A DNA stretch of 64,000 nt, from assembly GCA_013368445.1 (NCBI GenBank), contig JAACJO010000007.1, forward strand, positions 1,984,001-2,048,000, in the 5' to 3' direction. Origin of the DNA: Leucocoprinus leucothites (Eukaryota; Basidiomycota; Agaricomycetes; Agaricales; Agaricaceae). Under the pieces are notes generated by a model. That model was not told the DNA's origin, made no database searches, and saw nothing but the letters and a program-made list of their open reading frames with translations. Below are positions 47,435 to 58,714 of the stretch, piece after piece. Every line of letters starts with the position of its first letter. Position 1 is the first letter of the stretch. The translations under genes were made by a program, and so were the position numbers.

Positions 47435-48413
47435 CTATTGGGCTCCAAAGGTCTCTGCACCCTCCCAGGAGCCCCAGCACGCGAAGTCGTTCGCCAGTTG
47501 CCCATGTTCTACCTTAAGCGCAGTCTTCTTCATCGGGCCCAGTGGTGGTACACTGTACAATTTCTCAATCACATCTTCAATGGACGTTGAAGTGAGCAGT
47601 ATCAATTTCGCTGTGGGCTTCAAAACTTGACGAAGAGTCTGACAAACTTTCACGTTGGTGATCTGGATTCATATCTATCCATTGAGTCTAAGGATATTGA
47701 CTACAGGAACGGACAAACTGACCTCATTCAGGAAAGGAGGGTCAACGACAACCAAATCGAATGATTCCTTGAGTTCCGCAGGGAAGATGTCGGGTTCGTT
47801 TAGATCGTATGGAACATATTGCCGGGACGCAAGGACCGCGAAACGCTGATCTACTTCTAGTAAACGTGTCTTGGGACGAGGGTGCAGGTGATGGAAAGCC
47901 ACGAATGCCGTGGGTGAGCAAATGAATCCGATTGAAGCTTCCGGTGAAGGCTCGAGTTCGTCGATGAGGTCTGCGAAACGATTGGCGAAGGATGTACTGT
48001 ACCTAAAAAAACCCACAAGGTCAGAGAAAGGAACCAGAGTCAAAGGGGCAATATCATGTGCTTGCCCTGTTTGTAGTCCTTTCTGGCTATTCTGGTCGTA
48101 GAAGTCTGTCAAGTGAAGTAACTCACCAGAATTGACTCAATTGCCAATCCTCTCCAAATGCAGCGCGATACTCGTCAACACTCATCATAGGTTTCTCCTC
48201 ATCACCTTCATCGCCTTGGTCTGATTGAAGCCCAGCGATCTGCCGAGCTTCTTGATCAGCCATAAGTTGTTGGAATTTTCGTTCTTCTTCTGCTTTACTT
48301 GAGAAGAACTCATCCAAGAGGGCAAGAGTGGCAGTATTCAAGGTAGGTGGTGATCCGGAAAGAGAGTCAGATCTTGGAGAGTCGAGAGCGGGGATGTCAA
48401 TTGATTCGGGCAT
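47435..48413 (-). CDS. EFM5: EFM5-type lysine methyltransferase of elongation factor 1-alpha
   Basis: SAM-dependent methyltransferase of the N6-adenine-like family that methylates a lysine of eEF1A. It starts MPESIDIPALDSPRSDSLSG at 48413; EYRAAFGEDWQLSQFWYS is the hallmark that opens the catalytic domain. The motif FDLVVVDPPFLNE carries the DPPF signature. After an intron, TLRQVLKPTAKLILLTSTSI and KKTALKVEHGQLANDF complete the fold. The end is SWEGAETFGAQ with TAG at 47435-47437. Introns lie near 48000-48125 and 47655-47725. It converges on the MYST gene (102 bp apart) and is divergent from ADE8. Confidence 0.88.
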
Positions 48414-48913
48414 GATTAGGAAAGTGAACGTTCAAAGGAGAATAAGAAAGTCGGTAATAGTTTGGATACCAATCCGAACCAGGAGTGCAAGTCTAGGTTT
48501 AAATTTGAGTCTTGGCTTTTGTCAAGGCCTGGGAATATCACGCACCCTTGTAGTGTTTGATAAACCGCCGAAATTTGCTAGCGGGTTGTGGAGATTTCCG
48601 AACGGAAGAGCAAATTTTTATGGAAATGAAGCAACCCTGAATATAGGACAGAAACAGCCAGAAATCGCGCCGGAAAAGAGTGACTTATATACTTGTAGTA
48701 TTCTGTTACCTGCATGAAATATCTTCATACTCCTTTGTCTAGCTCTCTGTAAGTTTTCTGAGCTCAGGTGAGAGCTTTGGGTGGATCCCTAGTAGACGGC
48801 AATCCAATCATAATGATGGCAAATCAAGATGTGATTGGTTGGCAATGTTGTGGTAGCCGGAGAGATGAATTATTATCTATCTTGGACTTCACCTTCGATC
48901 CAGTCTCCCCAAC
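48414..48913. promoter_or_regulatory. Divergent intergenic region of EFM5 and ADE8
   Basis: 500 bp between start codons. No gene or clear TATA box is seen. Confidence 0.45.
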
Positions 48914-49650
48914 ATGTCAGAAAAACGGCGTGTTGTAGTCCTGATCTCTGGCTCAGGCAGGTTTTGTACCCTCCTCAATGGCCGCAATCTCATCCTCAAT
49001 CAGGCACAAACCTCCAGGCTCTTATCGATGCCCAGAATACACCTGCTTTACCCAATGCTGAAATTGTTCTTGTCCTTTCAAATCGAAAAGCTGCTTACGG
49101 TCTAACACGAGCCTCATCCGCAAATCCTCCCATCCCAACTGCTTATCTTGCTCTACAACCATATCTAAAAAAGAATCCCGACAAGACAAGAGAGGACTAT
49201 GATGCAGAGGTCGCGCGGATCGTCGTGAACGCTAAACCAAGTGTCGTTGTCCTCGCTGGCTGGATGCATATTCTCAGCGAAAAGTTCATCGAGATCGTGG
49301 AAGGACGAGTGAACTTAGAGGGCCTTGAAGCACCTGCAGTGCCTATCCCTGTGATCAACCTTCATCCGGCTCTGCCCGGTGCGTTTGACGGCGCAAATGC
49401 AATAGAGAGGGCGTACGACGCTTTCCAAAAGGGAGATATTGAACACTCTGGGTGTATGATCCACCGAGTGGTGAAGGATGTAGACAGAGGAGAGCCGATC
49501 ATCGTTAGAGAAGTTGCTATTGAAAAAGGAGAGCCCTTGGAAGCATTTGAGGAAAGACTGCACAAGGTTGAGCATGAGATTATTGTGCAAGCTACGAAGA
49601 AAATTTTGGACGGGTGCGCGATCCTTCTTTTTCCGAAGAGCCAGTTCTGA
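48914..49650 (+). CDS. ADE8: Phosphoribosylglycinamide formyltransferase
   Basis: Third step of purine synthesis: transfers a formyl group from 10-formyltetrahydrofolate to glycinamide ribonucleotide. It starts MSEKRRVVVLISGSG; the nucleotide loop is completed across an intron to give GSGTNLQALI. This join only works with a GC-AG intron (47 nt, donor GCAGGT at about 48956, acceptor AATCAG at about 49002). The folate site shows VVVLAGWMHILSEKF, the catalytic His lies in INLHPALPGAFDGANAIERA, and the catalytic Asp in HRVVKDVDRGEPIIVREV. Length near 225 residues matches the monofunctional fungal enzyme. The end is LLFPKSQF. Confidence 0.93.
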
Positions 49651-52418
49651 CGATGGATCATAGATCGACTTGAGGGCTGCTATACCATATTCTTCAAAAA
49701 TTATGTATAATTTATAAGCTGTCTTCTGCTCATTAGTCGTTTATCCCTCAGCCAAGGGCAAGAAGATTCTGAATTACTGCTCAAAGCCGTAAACTTGAAG
49801 CTGAACCTGGGTGCTAGCATGATGAAGGACAACTCGCGAGACTTGTTCCTTCGTTTCTAGCTTGGCCTCCGCTCGTGAGCAAGTATTGCCACCTCCCCAA
49901 CCAGGTCTTTGTCCTTCATCTTCGTTGGTTACCTTTGCTCAAGTCTATCATGTATTGGTTTCACAACCCGAGGCGCTGTGCCGTGGCTCGAAACCTGACT
50001 TGTGAAGAAGAGATGGCTCCTAGTTGGAGACCCTAGCCGTCAGCAATCTTGGGGAGAACTCAAGATGATGAATTTCTAGTTTTGGCGGCCTGCCTTCAGC
50101 CAGCGATGATCGATGATCCTGGGACGTGGTGTTGGAATGAACACTTGAGAAAAGCAGATCGATCAGAACCTTACGGTGATATGTTGTCTCGAGTAAGGTG
50201 GGGGCTAAGGATTAAGAAGGAAGGCACGGGTACCGCCCAGACCCACCTGGACGACAGCAAATTTTGGGAATAGAGTCTGAGCATGATGAGAAAGGATCAA
50301 CCAACAAAATACGGTCTGCGCGAACTGTGGCATGCCTCATAACCCAAGGCCTGTCCGCGCTATTCGCAGCGATGCCGCTGCTAATGGAAAGGATTGTCAA
50401 CTAGTATGCGTGATTGATGGGGTTATTTATTGGAATACTAATCGTCGGGATTTTAAGAATAATAGAACATTGGAAAGAAAAGCTGTAGATTTGTTTGTAG
50501 GATGAGGCCAAACTCAACTTCGCGAAACCAATAGTTGAACAAGCAAGAGGAGGACCGCGGATCCGTCTTCAGTATTCTCAGCTTTCTAACGAACAATACC
50601 ATCGATGTCCAGGTTTCATAAAGGACATGCTCTTCGCTGGGGACGCTCTGTTGAACTGGCTCAAACGATGATTTCAATTTGACCATCCTCGATTGCTCTT
50701 GAACTGCATGCTGCCTTGTTCCCACCTCCCGGACCCCATGGATCATTCACCCGATTGTCGCCTCTTGGAAGCCTTCCATTCGACAGTTATTCCACGTACT
50801 GCTACGTTTTGACTTCGGTGGTTTTGGCATCACCCGCAGGACAGTCCCCTGACCATTCACTTCTCCCAGTCTGACCTTACACCAGGACTTCGATGACGCT
50901 ACGGGGCCGATATTTGTACGCCATTCCATTCATTCGGGAAAACTGTGAACTGATTGCTTGACCGGGTGCAGATCTATATTGAGAAAAATATCTATCCACT
51001 GATAAGTCAGATTGTTTGCCACCGTTATTTTGGTTTGCATATTTTATTGAATGCTGGTTATATTGTACTCAGTCAATTTCCTGAGTTAGTAGATGCCCTA
51101 ACATGTTTCAGGTTCCAACATATGAACCTAGCGATAAATAATATGTTCAAATCTTTGTATAGTCCATATGAGTATATCCCATGTGCAGGGGTACATCTCA
51201 CACCAGAAATTCTTCAGAACTGCCTGAAAAATGGTTCAGCCATTCGGCTCGTGACCCGGGCGATCGAATCCTGTCCTGAAATATCATAAAATACACTGCA
51301 GAAACTATCCGAGGTCTTAGCGTTGTTAATCCATTGGCCTTGCATTTATTAGCCTCAGGCACCGATTCACCAGGGATTAACTACCCGACTCGTGCCTAGT
51401 ATCGAGCCTTCAAAGCCTGCATAAGTGTTGTTTCCTGTTTCGAGCGGATATCCTGGGCGACTCCACAAAGAAGAGTTTTTGACAGCGCTTAGCAGGAAAT
51501 AGACAAGTTTGCAGTATTCATACGGTCGAAACTTCCTTATCGAAGTACTGTAATCTGTTCCGGGATAACTCCACAGGCCAAAGATCCGAGAGTCTTGTAC
51601 CAAAGCCATTATACATCAGGGTCCTCGACCACGCAGCACTTTAAAGCCGGGAATTCATATCCTGTATAGGCAAGCCATTGGACGTGCGAAACATGGCGTC
51701 TGTCATATGTGATAGAGCTTCTTTCAGTACTTATTGATTTGGTGCAGCATTCAAAGGAAGAAAAGATTTCCCCAGATTACTCATTACTAGATGTCTGCCA
51801 GATGATCAATGACCCATGCATACGGGTGATTCCCGTGAAGGACAGTCTCGATGCTGCAATCTCACCGAATCCTTCCCATACGATCATGGTATCAATTTTT
51901 TGGTGTGCTGCATAAATAATACATTCAAACTCGCTTTCAATTATTAGTGCAGACTCAGAACGAGCAGTGGTTCGACGGTCGATACCAGGTAGAAATTTAG
52001 AAAGGCCCCGACAGCTGCCCAAAGGACACTCAAATAATCCTCGAGATTTCCGAGGCTCGCTTCCGAGTTTCGATCATTTTACCCAAAACGACTTTTAAGT
52101 TCAAAATCAACAGACAACGGCAGCCGGAAGCGCCAAGCGTTGACACGAGATCAATGTAAACAAAATGCGGAATTCAACGGAATTTATGATTATCCAAAGC
52201 CATCCATGGTTCAAACGCTGTTGGTCTCGCGAAGTTTTACCGGTAACATCACTGTACCATGGGGTTGGACCTGGGTGAGTGCGACCTTCAACAGCTCGGT
52301 GAATATGTCAACTGACGTATCGTCACTCAAATTCAAGCAAAACTTCGGCATTTACTTCGGACATTTAGCTCGGATTCAGAATGTCTCGTTTTGCGATTAT
52401 TCGTCCTCACGGATTCGC
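49651..52418. other. 2.8-kb gene-free region
   Basis: No conserved gene is recognised. A plus-strand open stretch at 50954-51289 (for example LTPEILQNCLKNGSAIRLVT) has no ATG at its start and no known relative; it might be a relic. No terminal repeats or transposase motifs stand out. The right end holds the xylanase promoter. Confidence 0.45.
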
Positions 52419-52424
52419 TATAAA
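52419..52424 (+). promoter_or_regulatory. TATA box of the xylanase gene
   Basis: A perfect TATAAA lies 74 bases upstream of the xylanase ATG, a usual spacing for a strongly inducible secreted enzyme gene. Confidence 0.6.
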
Positions 52425-52492
52425 CCATGGAGTGGAGTAACAGAGCGTCGCTCAACAACCTCAGTTAAGAAGTTTTGGTCAATCTCTTGGAA

Positions 52493-54483
52493 ATGCACAA
52501 GTTGCTTGCTTTTGTTACTCTCGCTGTCTTCGCCGGACAGGCTGCTGCCCAACAGCAAGTTTGGGGACAATGTCAGTGGCTTCCATCATGCTGTTAATCC
52601 TGCACGATATCTAACGTTATTCGTTAAAGGTGGTGGTATCGGCTGGGGCGGAGCGGTCAGTCGCGATTATTTCTATTCTTAGTGAACTGAACTAACAGAT
52701 TCGTGCTACAGACGACTTGTGAGTTATGACTTTTCTAACGAGTGCCAGGCAGCCAAAACTCAAAATCACACAGGCGTTTCTGGAACCAGTTGTGTTTACG
52801 TGAACGACTGGTACTCACAGTACGCTTAATCCCTTAAGATCCTCTGCGAGTCCTTACTCACCAGAAACTCGTAGATGTCAGCCTGGTAGCGGTGGAGGAA
52901 CCACACCTCCCCCTTCCACGACCACCTCGAACCCAGGTCAACCCACCGGCACACCCACTGGTGGCCTCAACGGTCGCTTTGTTTCCCATGGCAAGAAATT
53001 CTGGGTAAGACTGCGGAAACAGTGCTTTGTCTCTCTGTACTCAATACCGCTACTCAGGGCTCGGCCGCTGACCCCGGCACCCTCAACATTGCTGGTACGC
53101 GCTTCGAGACTTTATCTGGAGGTACTTGTCCTTAACCAAATACATTGCAGCTAACGCTGCTATCCTGAAATCTGACTTTGGTGGTGTCACCCCTGAAAAC
53201 TCCATGAAGGTACCGTCCCAAAATCCCGGACATCATTAGACTTGTACTGACTGATATGTGATAGTGGGATGCTACCGAACGTATGAAAATACCTATTCTT
53301 TCTAATGGAGAGAGGCGCTGACATGCAATGGATATCAATAGCTAGCAGGGGATCGTTCAACTTCGGCAACTCTGATCAACTTGTTAACTGGGCTACCTCT
53401 AATGGCAAGATGATCCGTGGCCACACCCTCGGTAGGCACACTCCTTATAATGTACTGTTCTTAATTATTGAACTAGAGTTTAGTCTGGCACTCTCAGCTC
53501 CCGTCCTGGGTCTCCTCCATCGGCGACAAGACTACCTTGGTATGCCTTTTCAATAACATCTTAAAGCAATTATCCTCATATACCCCTTTTCAACTTTCAC
53601 AGACCTCAGTCATCCAAAACCACATCAAAAATGTTGCTGGCAGGTACGCGGGCAAGCTTTACGGTCAGTCTTCTCCTCTAGGTCCTTAAACTCCCGCTGA
53701 TTTATTTTTACAGCTGTAAGTCATGAAAATGCAAAGATCTATAATGTCACAAGCTAATATAGTTCTCTACACACGCTAGTGGGATGTCTGCAAGTACGTT
53801 CCGGCATTTCAAGTGCATTAAGAGACCGGACTTCTAATTGACCAACAGTGAAATCTTCAACGAGGATGGCTCCCTTCGCTCTTCAGTCTTCTCCAACGTT
53901 CTCGGCGAGGTACGCTTCCTTTTCATGATAGAAAATCCACTGTCTGATTACTGGTTTTCCCAGTCCTTCGTTAGCATCGCCTTCCAAGCTGCCCGTGATA
54001 CCGACGGAACTGCCAAGCTCTACATCAACGATTACAACCTTGACTCCAACAACGCCAAGGTCCAGGGATTGGTTGCCCTCGTTAAGCGCACCAATGCCTC
54101 CAAGAAACTCATCGATGGTATCGGTACCCAGATGCATCTTAGCGCCGGTGGAACTGGTGGTGTCCAGGCTGCTCTTACTGCCCTTGCTGGCGCAGGAACT
54201 GAAGTTGCCATCACCGAGTTGGACATTGCTGGTGCCTCATCGAACGATTATGTCGCTGTTGCCAAGGCTTGCTTGAACACTTCTGCTTGCGTCTCAATCA
54301 CCAGCTGGGGTGTTGCGGATGTGGTGAGTGATAGTTTATTTCGGGTTGATCGTGGAGTCGAGCAAGGGCTGATGAATTTGACCTTTTTGATAGAACTCGT
54401 GGCGTGCCAGCTCCACCCCCTTGTTGTGGAACAACAACTACCAACCAAAGGCCGCTTACACTGCTGTTTTGAACGCCATGTAA
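52493..54483 (+). CDS. Secreted GH10 endo-1,4-beta-xylanase with N-terminal CBM1
   Basis: Cleaves the xylan backbone of plant cell walls. The start [20 protein letters not shown] is a signal peptide. CBM1 ([20 protein letters not shown] and VNDWYSQCQPG), pieced together from four small exons, binds cellulose. A linker rich in Gly/Thr/Pro follows ([18 protein letters not shown]). GH10: [37 protein letters not shown], the acid/base Glu in [20 protein letters not shown] and the nucleophile Glu in [18 protein letters not shown]. The last exon gives [20 protein letters not shown] and ends AYTAVLNAM with TAA at 54481-54483. About a dozen introns of 45-75 nt are removed. Confidence 0.94.
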
Positions 54484-54618
54484 AGTGGTTTCCTGGGGAA
54501 ACGGCGGCATCCTACTACAGTAGCGGATTCCAATTTTGCAATAATTTATATACCGCTAAGAAATACAATTTGTTTCTCGAAATCACTCGCTTGCGTGATG
54601 AATATGAAGTCCCATAAA

Positions 54619-55602
54619 TTAAATCACAGTGTACACTTCTTGTAGCCTATTGACTAGTGCTTCGAAATTCTCCGCCGGAAGCAGCATCATCCTCGCCCTG
54701 ATATCTAAACCGAAGGCGTCCTTCTCTCTCGGCTCTTGTGGAGCAGTTGTATATTTGTAATCGAGGGAATGAAGCGACAGGGCGCGAATGGCCTCGTCCT
54801 CCGGGTGGAAGGTATAGATGCCATCTGGAGGTGGTTCCGGCATGGGTTGCGATGGTGTCGTTTTTGACTTTTTAGGCGAACCTTTCGCCTTGGAATGATT
54901 ACGAGATGCGGAGTTGGCAAGGAAGGATTCCTCTTCTGGGCTGAGGTGGTAGGTTCGAGAAATGAAGAGGAAATGCGAAAAGTTATACGGCTTGTTCTGG
55001 AGGATATCGTCAGTCCAGAAGCAGATTAATATGTCTATTTTTTGCGGACCTCTGACATAGCTTGCCTGAGCTCGTCTGCAAGCATCTTGTACATCGGCGG
55101 AATGACCTGGACTGGCATGTTGATCAAACGTTCACAGATCACAAGCCCCACATGATGCTGGTTTTGGGAAAAGAGGGCATGGAGTGTGGAATGGAACGAC
55201 TGGTCACCCGATGCAGCCACCTTTTCCAGGCAATAATTGGCAATGGCTTTGACAGATGGGTGTTGATGGTGGATGTGCATATTGAGCACGGTAAGCAGAG
55301 CAAAGGGATCACTCTCTACCCCATCGGTTTTGACAGTGGTACCTATCGCTGATTGGGCGAGAATAAGTTCTGTAAGCTGGTTAGTGTCCAAAGTTTCTGC
55401 GTCCCTCTGGAACAGCTGTTGCAGGAGCTTGTTGATTGCATGATAGTCAACTTCAGGGTTCGGGGAGAAAAAGTCAAAATCGACGTTTACGATAGACTAC
55501 TGTTCTGCTGAGTCAGCAAGAAGGGAAAACATGAGTGAACAACATACGACATCGGAGCCAGAATCACTGTCGTCGTCGTCTGCCTGTTTGCGTTTCACCA
55601 TG
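54619..55602 (-). CDS. BCP1: BCP1/BCCIP-family protein
   Basis: Nuclear protein of the BCP1/BCCIP family; in yeast it helps export of the kinase Mss4 and chaperones ribosomal protein Rpl23. It starts MVKRKQADDDDSDSGSDV at 55602, an acidic Ser/Asp leader, then VNVDFDFFSPNPEVDYHAIN and LLQQLFQRDAETLDTNQLTE, the family signature. The middle has KMLADELRQAMSE. After an intron near 54995-55047 come YNFSHFLFISRTYHLSPEEE and a Lys-rich stretch, and the C-terminal half gives DGIYTFHPEDEAIRALSLHS. The end is EALVNRLQEVYTVI. Length near 290 residues is normal. Confidence 0.88.
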
Positions 55603-56376
55603 GCTGGGAGCGATAAGAAAGAAATTGCCCATTCGACCGAACACGTGCGGATTACCCCGGATCATGTGACCGGCGCGCTATTTAGCAGGGCTAAGTACAT
55701 CGAGTCTCCGTCACGGCTTGGAGCTATGTATCTAGCTATCAAGTTTGATCAGTTTTGGAATATATATATATAATAATAGCAATATTTTAGGGGGACCTTC
55801 AGCGCCAAATAATATGTCTTGCGAACAGATGTTTTGAGCCACCTATTATCGATTACCCATGGCAGCGAAGGCCGGTATACATAACTGACAAAACTCAGTG
55901 ATCAGATATACGCCAGGAAATGCCCCAATGGGTGCTGGTTGAATATACATGACACTTGGAAAAGTGTAGACGAAAGCAGGGTCCTTTCTGCAGATATTTT
56001 TCCTGGGATGCCGGAGTGAATGTGATCGGCATAACGGTGCCGGAACTTAGCCGTTGCTAGTTTCTTTAATTCTCGAAGGCCAGCAACCTCGAGCAACTCA
56101 AAATGAACGTTAATTAAGCTCAAAGTGCCAAAAAGTTGGCGTTTAGGCTCTCCAGAAAGGGGTATTTTCCGGGAGCGCCCATCAGTTTTTACTTCCAAAA
56201 GGCTATCAGTATCACTTGTAACAAATATATTAGTTTTCGGCTCATATCCCTGCTAACCAACTTGGTAACAGTCCAAACCTATCGGGTATGACAGACTAGT
56301 TACGATAGCCATCAATTAAGACAGACCCGACTGTATTTAAGTCTTGAGCATTGAGCGGTAAAGATCCGTCCTAGCA
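55603..56376. other. Divergent intergenic region with a possible BTB-type relic at 55902-56198 (minus)
   Basis: Between BCP1 and PUT1. The minus-strand stretch 56198-55902 reads INVHFELLEVAGLRELKKLA and then TAKFRHRYADHIH, which resembles the helix after fungal BTB/POZ domains. No start, no complete domain and no continuation are found, so it is at most a gene fragment. A TA repeat lies at 55759-55771. Confidence 0.35.
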
Positions 56377-58539
56377 ATGCTTTCCCGTCTCTCCCGTCTA
56401 CCTCTTCGCCATGCCAGTGCTGCCCACTCTTCCTATCGTAAACGCTCCAGGCCTCTGGCTGGTATAGCAGCTGTCTCCGGTGGTCTTCTCCTTGCCGCTG
56501 GATATGTTCACGCCGATTACTTGGAGGATAATGTAACCAAGCAGCCCCTCGGGCAGCTAATCCGCTCATACGCTGTTTTCTCAATGTGCTCAATACCCCC
56601 ACTCGTAGATTATTCTCCCAAGATCCTCAGTATCCTGACAGGCATTCCAGGTGTCCGTCAGATAACCGAGGCAATCGTTAGAGTTACATTCTTCAACCAG
56701 GTACGTCCAGGCGTCTTGCATTGTTGTCCCGGATCTTATCCTCGTCGTTATTCAGTTCTGTGGCGGTGATACTGTAGAGGACACGTTGCCCCTCCTCCGT
56801 GCACTCCGTAGAGCTAATAGGGGTGCTCTCCTCAATTACTCAGTTGAGGTTGACCCTGCCTCTGTTACCTCGAATTCTGGAACTGGTGCCGTCTCCAAGG
56901 ATGATCTTCCCCACAAGTTTCTTATCAGGGAAATGATCCACTCTATCGACATTGCTGCCGACTTCGAAGACTCTCTAAGCGATGGCGGAAGGCGGACCTG
57001 GCTTGCGGTTAAGATGGTAAGTCAGCTGAATGTTTTAATTTATCTACGCCTCATTGGTAACGTAACGTCTTTATCAATGATCAGACTGCCCTCGTGCCGA
57101 ACGCTCAAGCCCTCATTAAACTATCCAATCACATCGTTCAATCACGTACTCTCAAACCCGACTCAGTTCCGTTCCCTGGGTGTCCACGTTCCACCGACCT
57201 AGATATAGTCCTTCATCCTGGCGTCTCACACCCAACATCATTGACCCAACAAGATATTTCGGACCTGCGTGAACTTTATGAGGACCTATGCCGCGTGTGC
57301 GAACACGCGAGACAACGAGGCGTGAAGGTCATCTTCGACGCTGAATGGAGGTGGGACTCGTATGACTATGTGCTTGTGGTATCCCCGTATTAATGACGTC
57401 ACTTCATCTCTCTTTGTATCTCTAGTTGGTACCAACCCGCCATCGACGCAGTTGCACACTCTCTGATGCGTGAGTTCAACGGCTCAACAACTCCAAATCT
57501 ACAGTGCAGCCTCTGGTTTACACCACTTATCAGGCTTATCTTAGAAGGTAGGGTTCCTCGATTCTCATCACCCACGATTTTTGAGAGCGTTATTTATAAC
57601 TAACCGCTTCATCTTTGTACCTTCAGGACACCTTCCCATCTCGCTCTTTCCCTAGAAGATGCACGTAAGAACAACTACGCCCTAGGGGTCAAACTTGTAC
57701 GAGGAGCCTACCACCCCTCCGAAGTCGCAGCACACTATTCCAAGGGCTCTTCCCTATCGATTTCACCTGATGAACTTCCGCCAGTCTGGTCCAAGAAGGA
57801 CGAAACGGACCGGTGCTATAACCAATGCGTCAAGATGCTGCTCAATGCCGTGCGGGAAGATGTTGACGGGAACCGAGGTTCCCCGGGTGATTCTATCCTT
57901 GGCGACACTACCAGGCCAAGCTCGATACATAGTGGAACCTCGTGGACTTCATGGCTCAAGGGCCTAGTCCCCTCTAGCCCACTCAAGAATATCATCCCGG
58001 CTACTGTTTTAGGACAAAGAGAACCCAAACTCCCTTCCGTCGGCATCCTCTTCGGTACACACAACTGGGAGAGTGCAAAGCTCATCCTCTCGGAACTCGT
58101 TCGCAATGACCTGGCTGAACCACTGCCAGAGGAGAAGCGGCCTGAAGATGGTGAAACTGTGATTAGCGTCAAATCTGAAGTGGCTGAACGGGTGGCTGTC
58201 GCTCAACTCTACGGTAAGGGGTTCAGTTAGCAAGTTCATCGCAAGTACGCTGATCATCAAAAATAGGTATGAGCGACGATCTCACCCAATATCTTGGTAA
58301 TCGAACAAAGGCACCTACACCTTTCATACTCAAGTATGTCGCCTCCAGCATTACTACCTGCCTACATTTCTCAGTAGCATATCTTTAGATGCATTCCGTA
58401 CGGTGGTCTTCGAGAAGTCATGCCCTATCTCGGCAGACGAGCAATCGAGAACAAGTCAGTTCTTGGCGATGGGAAGGCCACTCACGAACGGCAGCGAGCT
58501 GGTAGAGAGATATGGAAGCGGATAACACGCCAATCATAG
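56377..58539 (+). CDS. PUT1: Mitochondrial proline dehydrogenase
   Basis: FAD enzyme of the mitochondrial inner membrane that oxidises proline to pyrroline-5-carboxylate. MLSRLSRLPLRHASAAHSSY is a basic, Ser-rich import presequence. Later exons give CGGDTVEDTLPLLRALRRAN, the core GVKVIFDAEWSWYQPAIDAV, PLVYTTYQAYLRR, YALGVKLVRGAYHPSEVAAH, GILFGTHNWESAKLILSEL and the C-terminal flavin/substrate helix PFILKCIPYGGLREVMPYLG with R-A-I-E-N. About eight introns. MREFN (about 57468) and PLVYTTYQAY are in different frames; one extra G in the GG at 57481-57482 joins them, a case like the one in RPB1. The stretch rich in Ser/Pro (57890-57990) is a loop typical of basidiomycete PUT1. Confidence 0.92.
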
Positions 58540-58714
58540 TTATTTCATCTCTTTGGGTTTTCGTCATACTGGATCACTCAAGTCCCAGCTGTTATACAGT
58601 AGATTAATAACGACATGTTTTACTTTTCCGTAGGACAGAAACAAAGCGTGGAGATGAACATTCGTATACAATGAGACCACAAAACAATACGATGAGAAAC
58701 TAAACTGACAGGAA

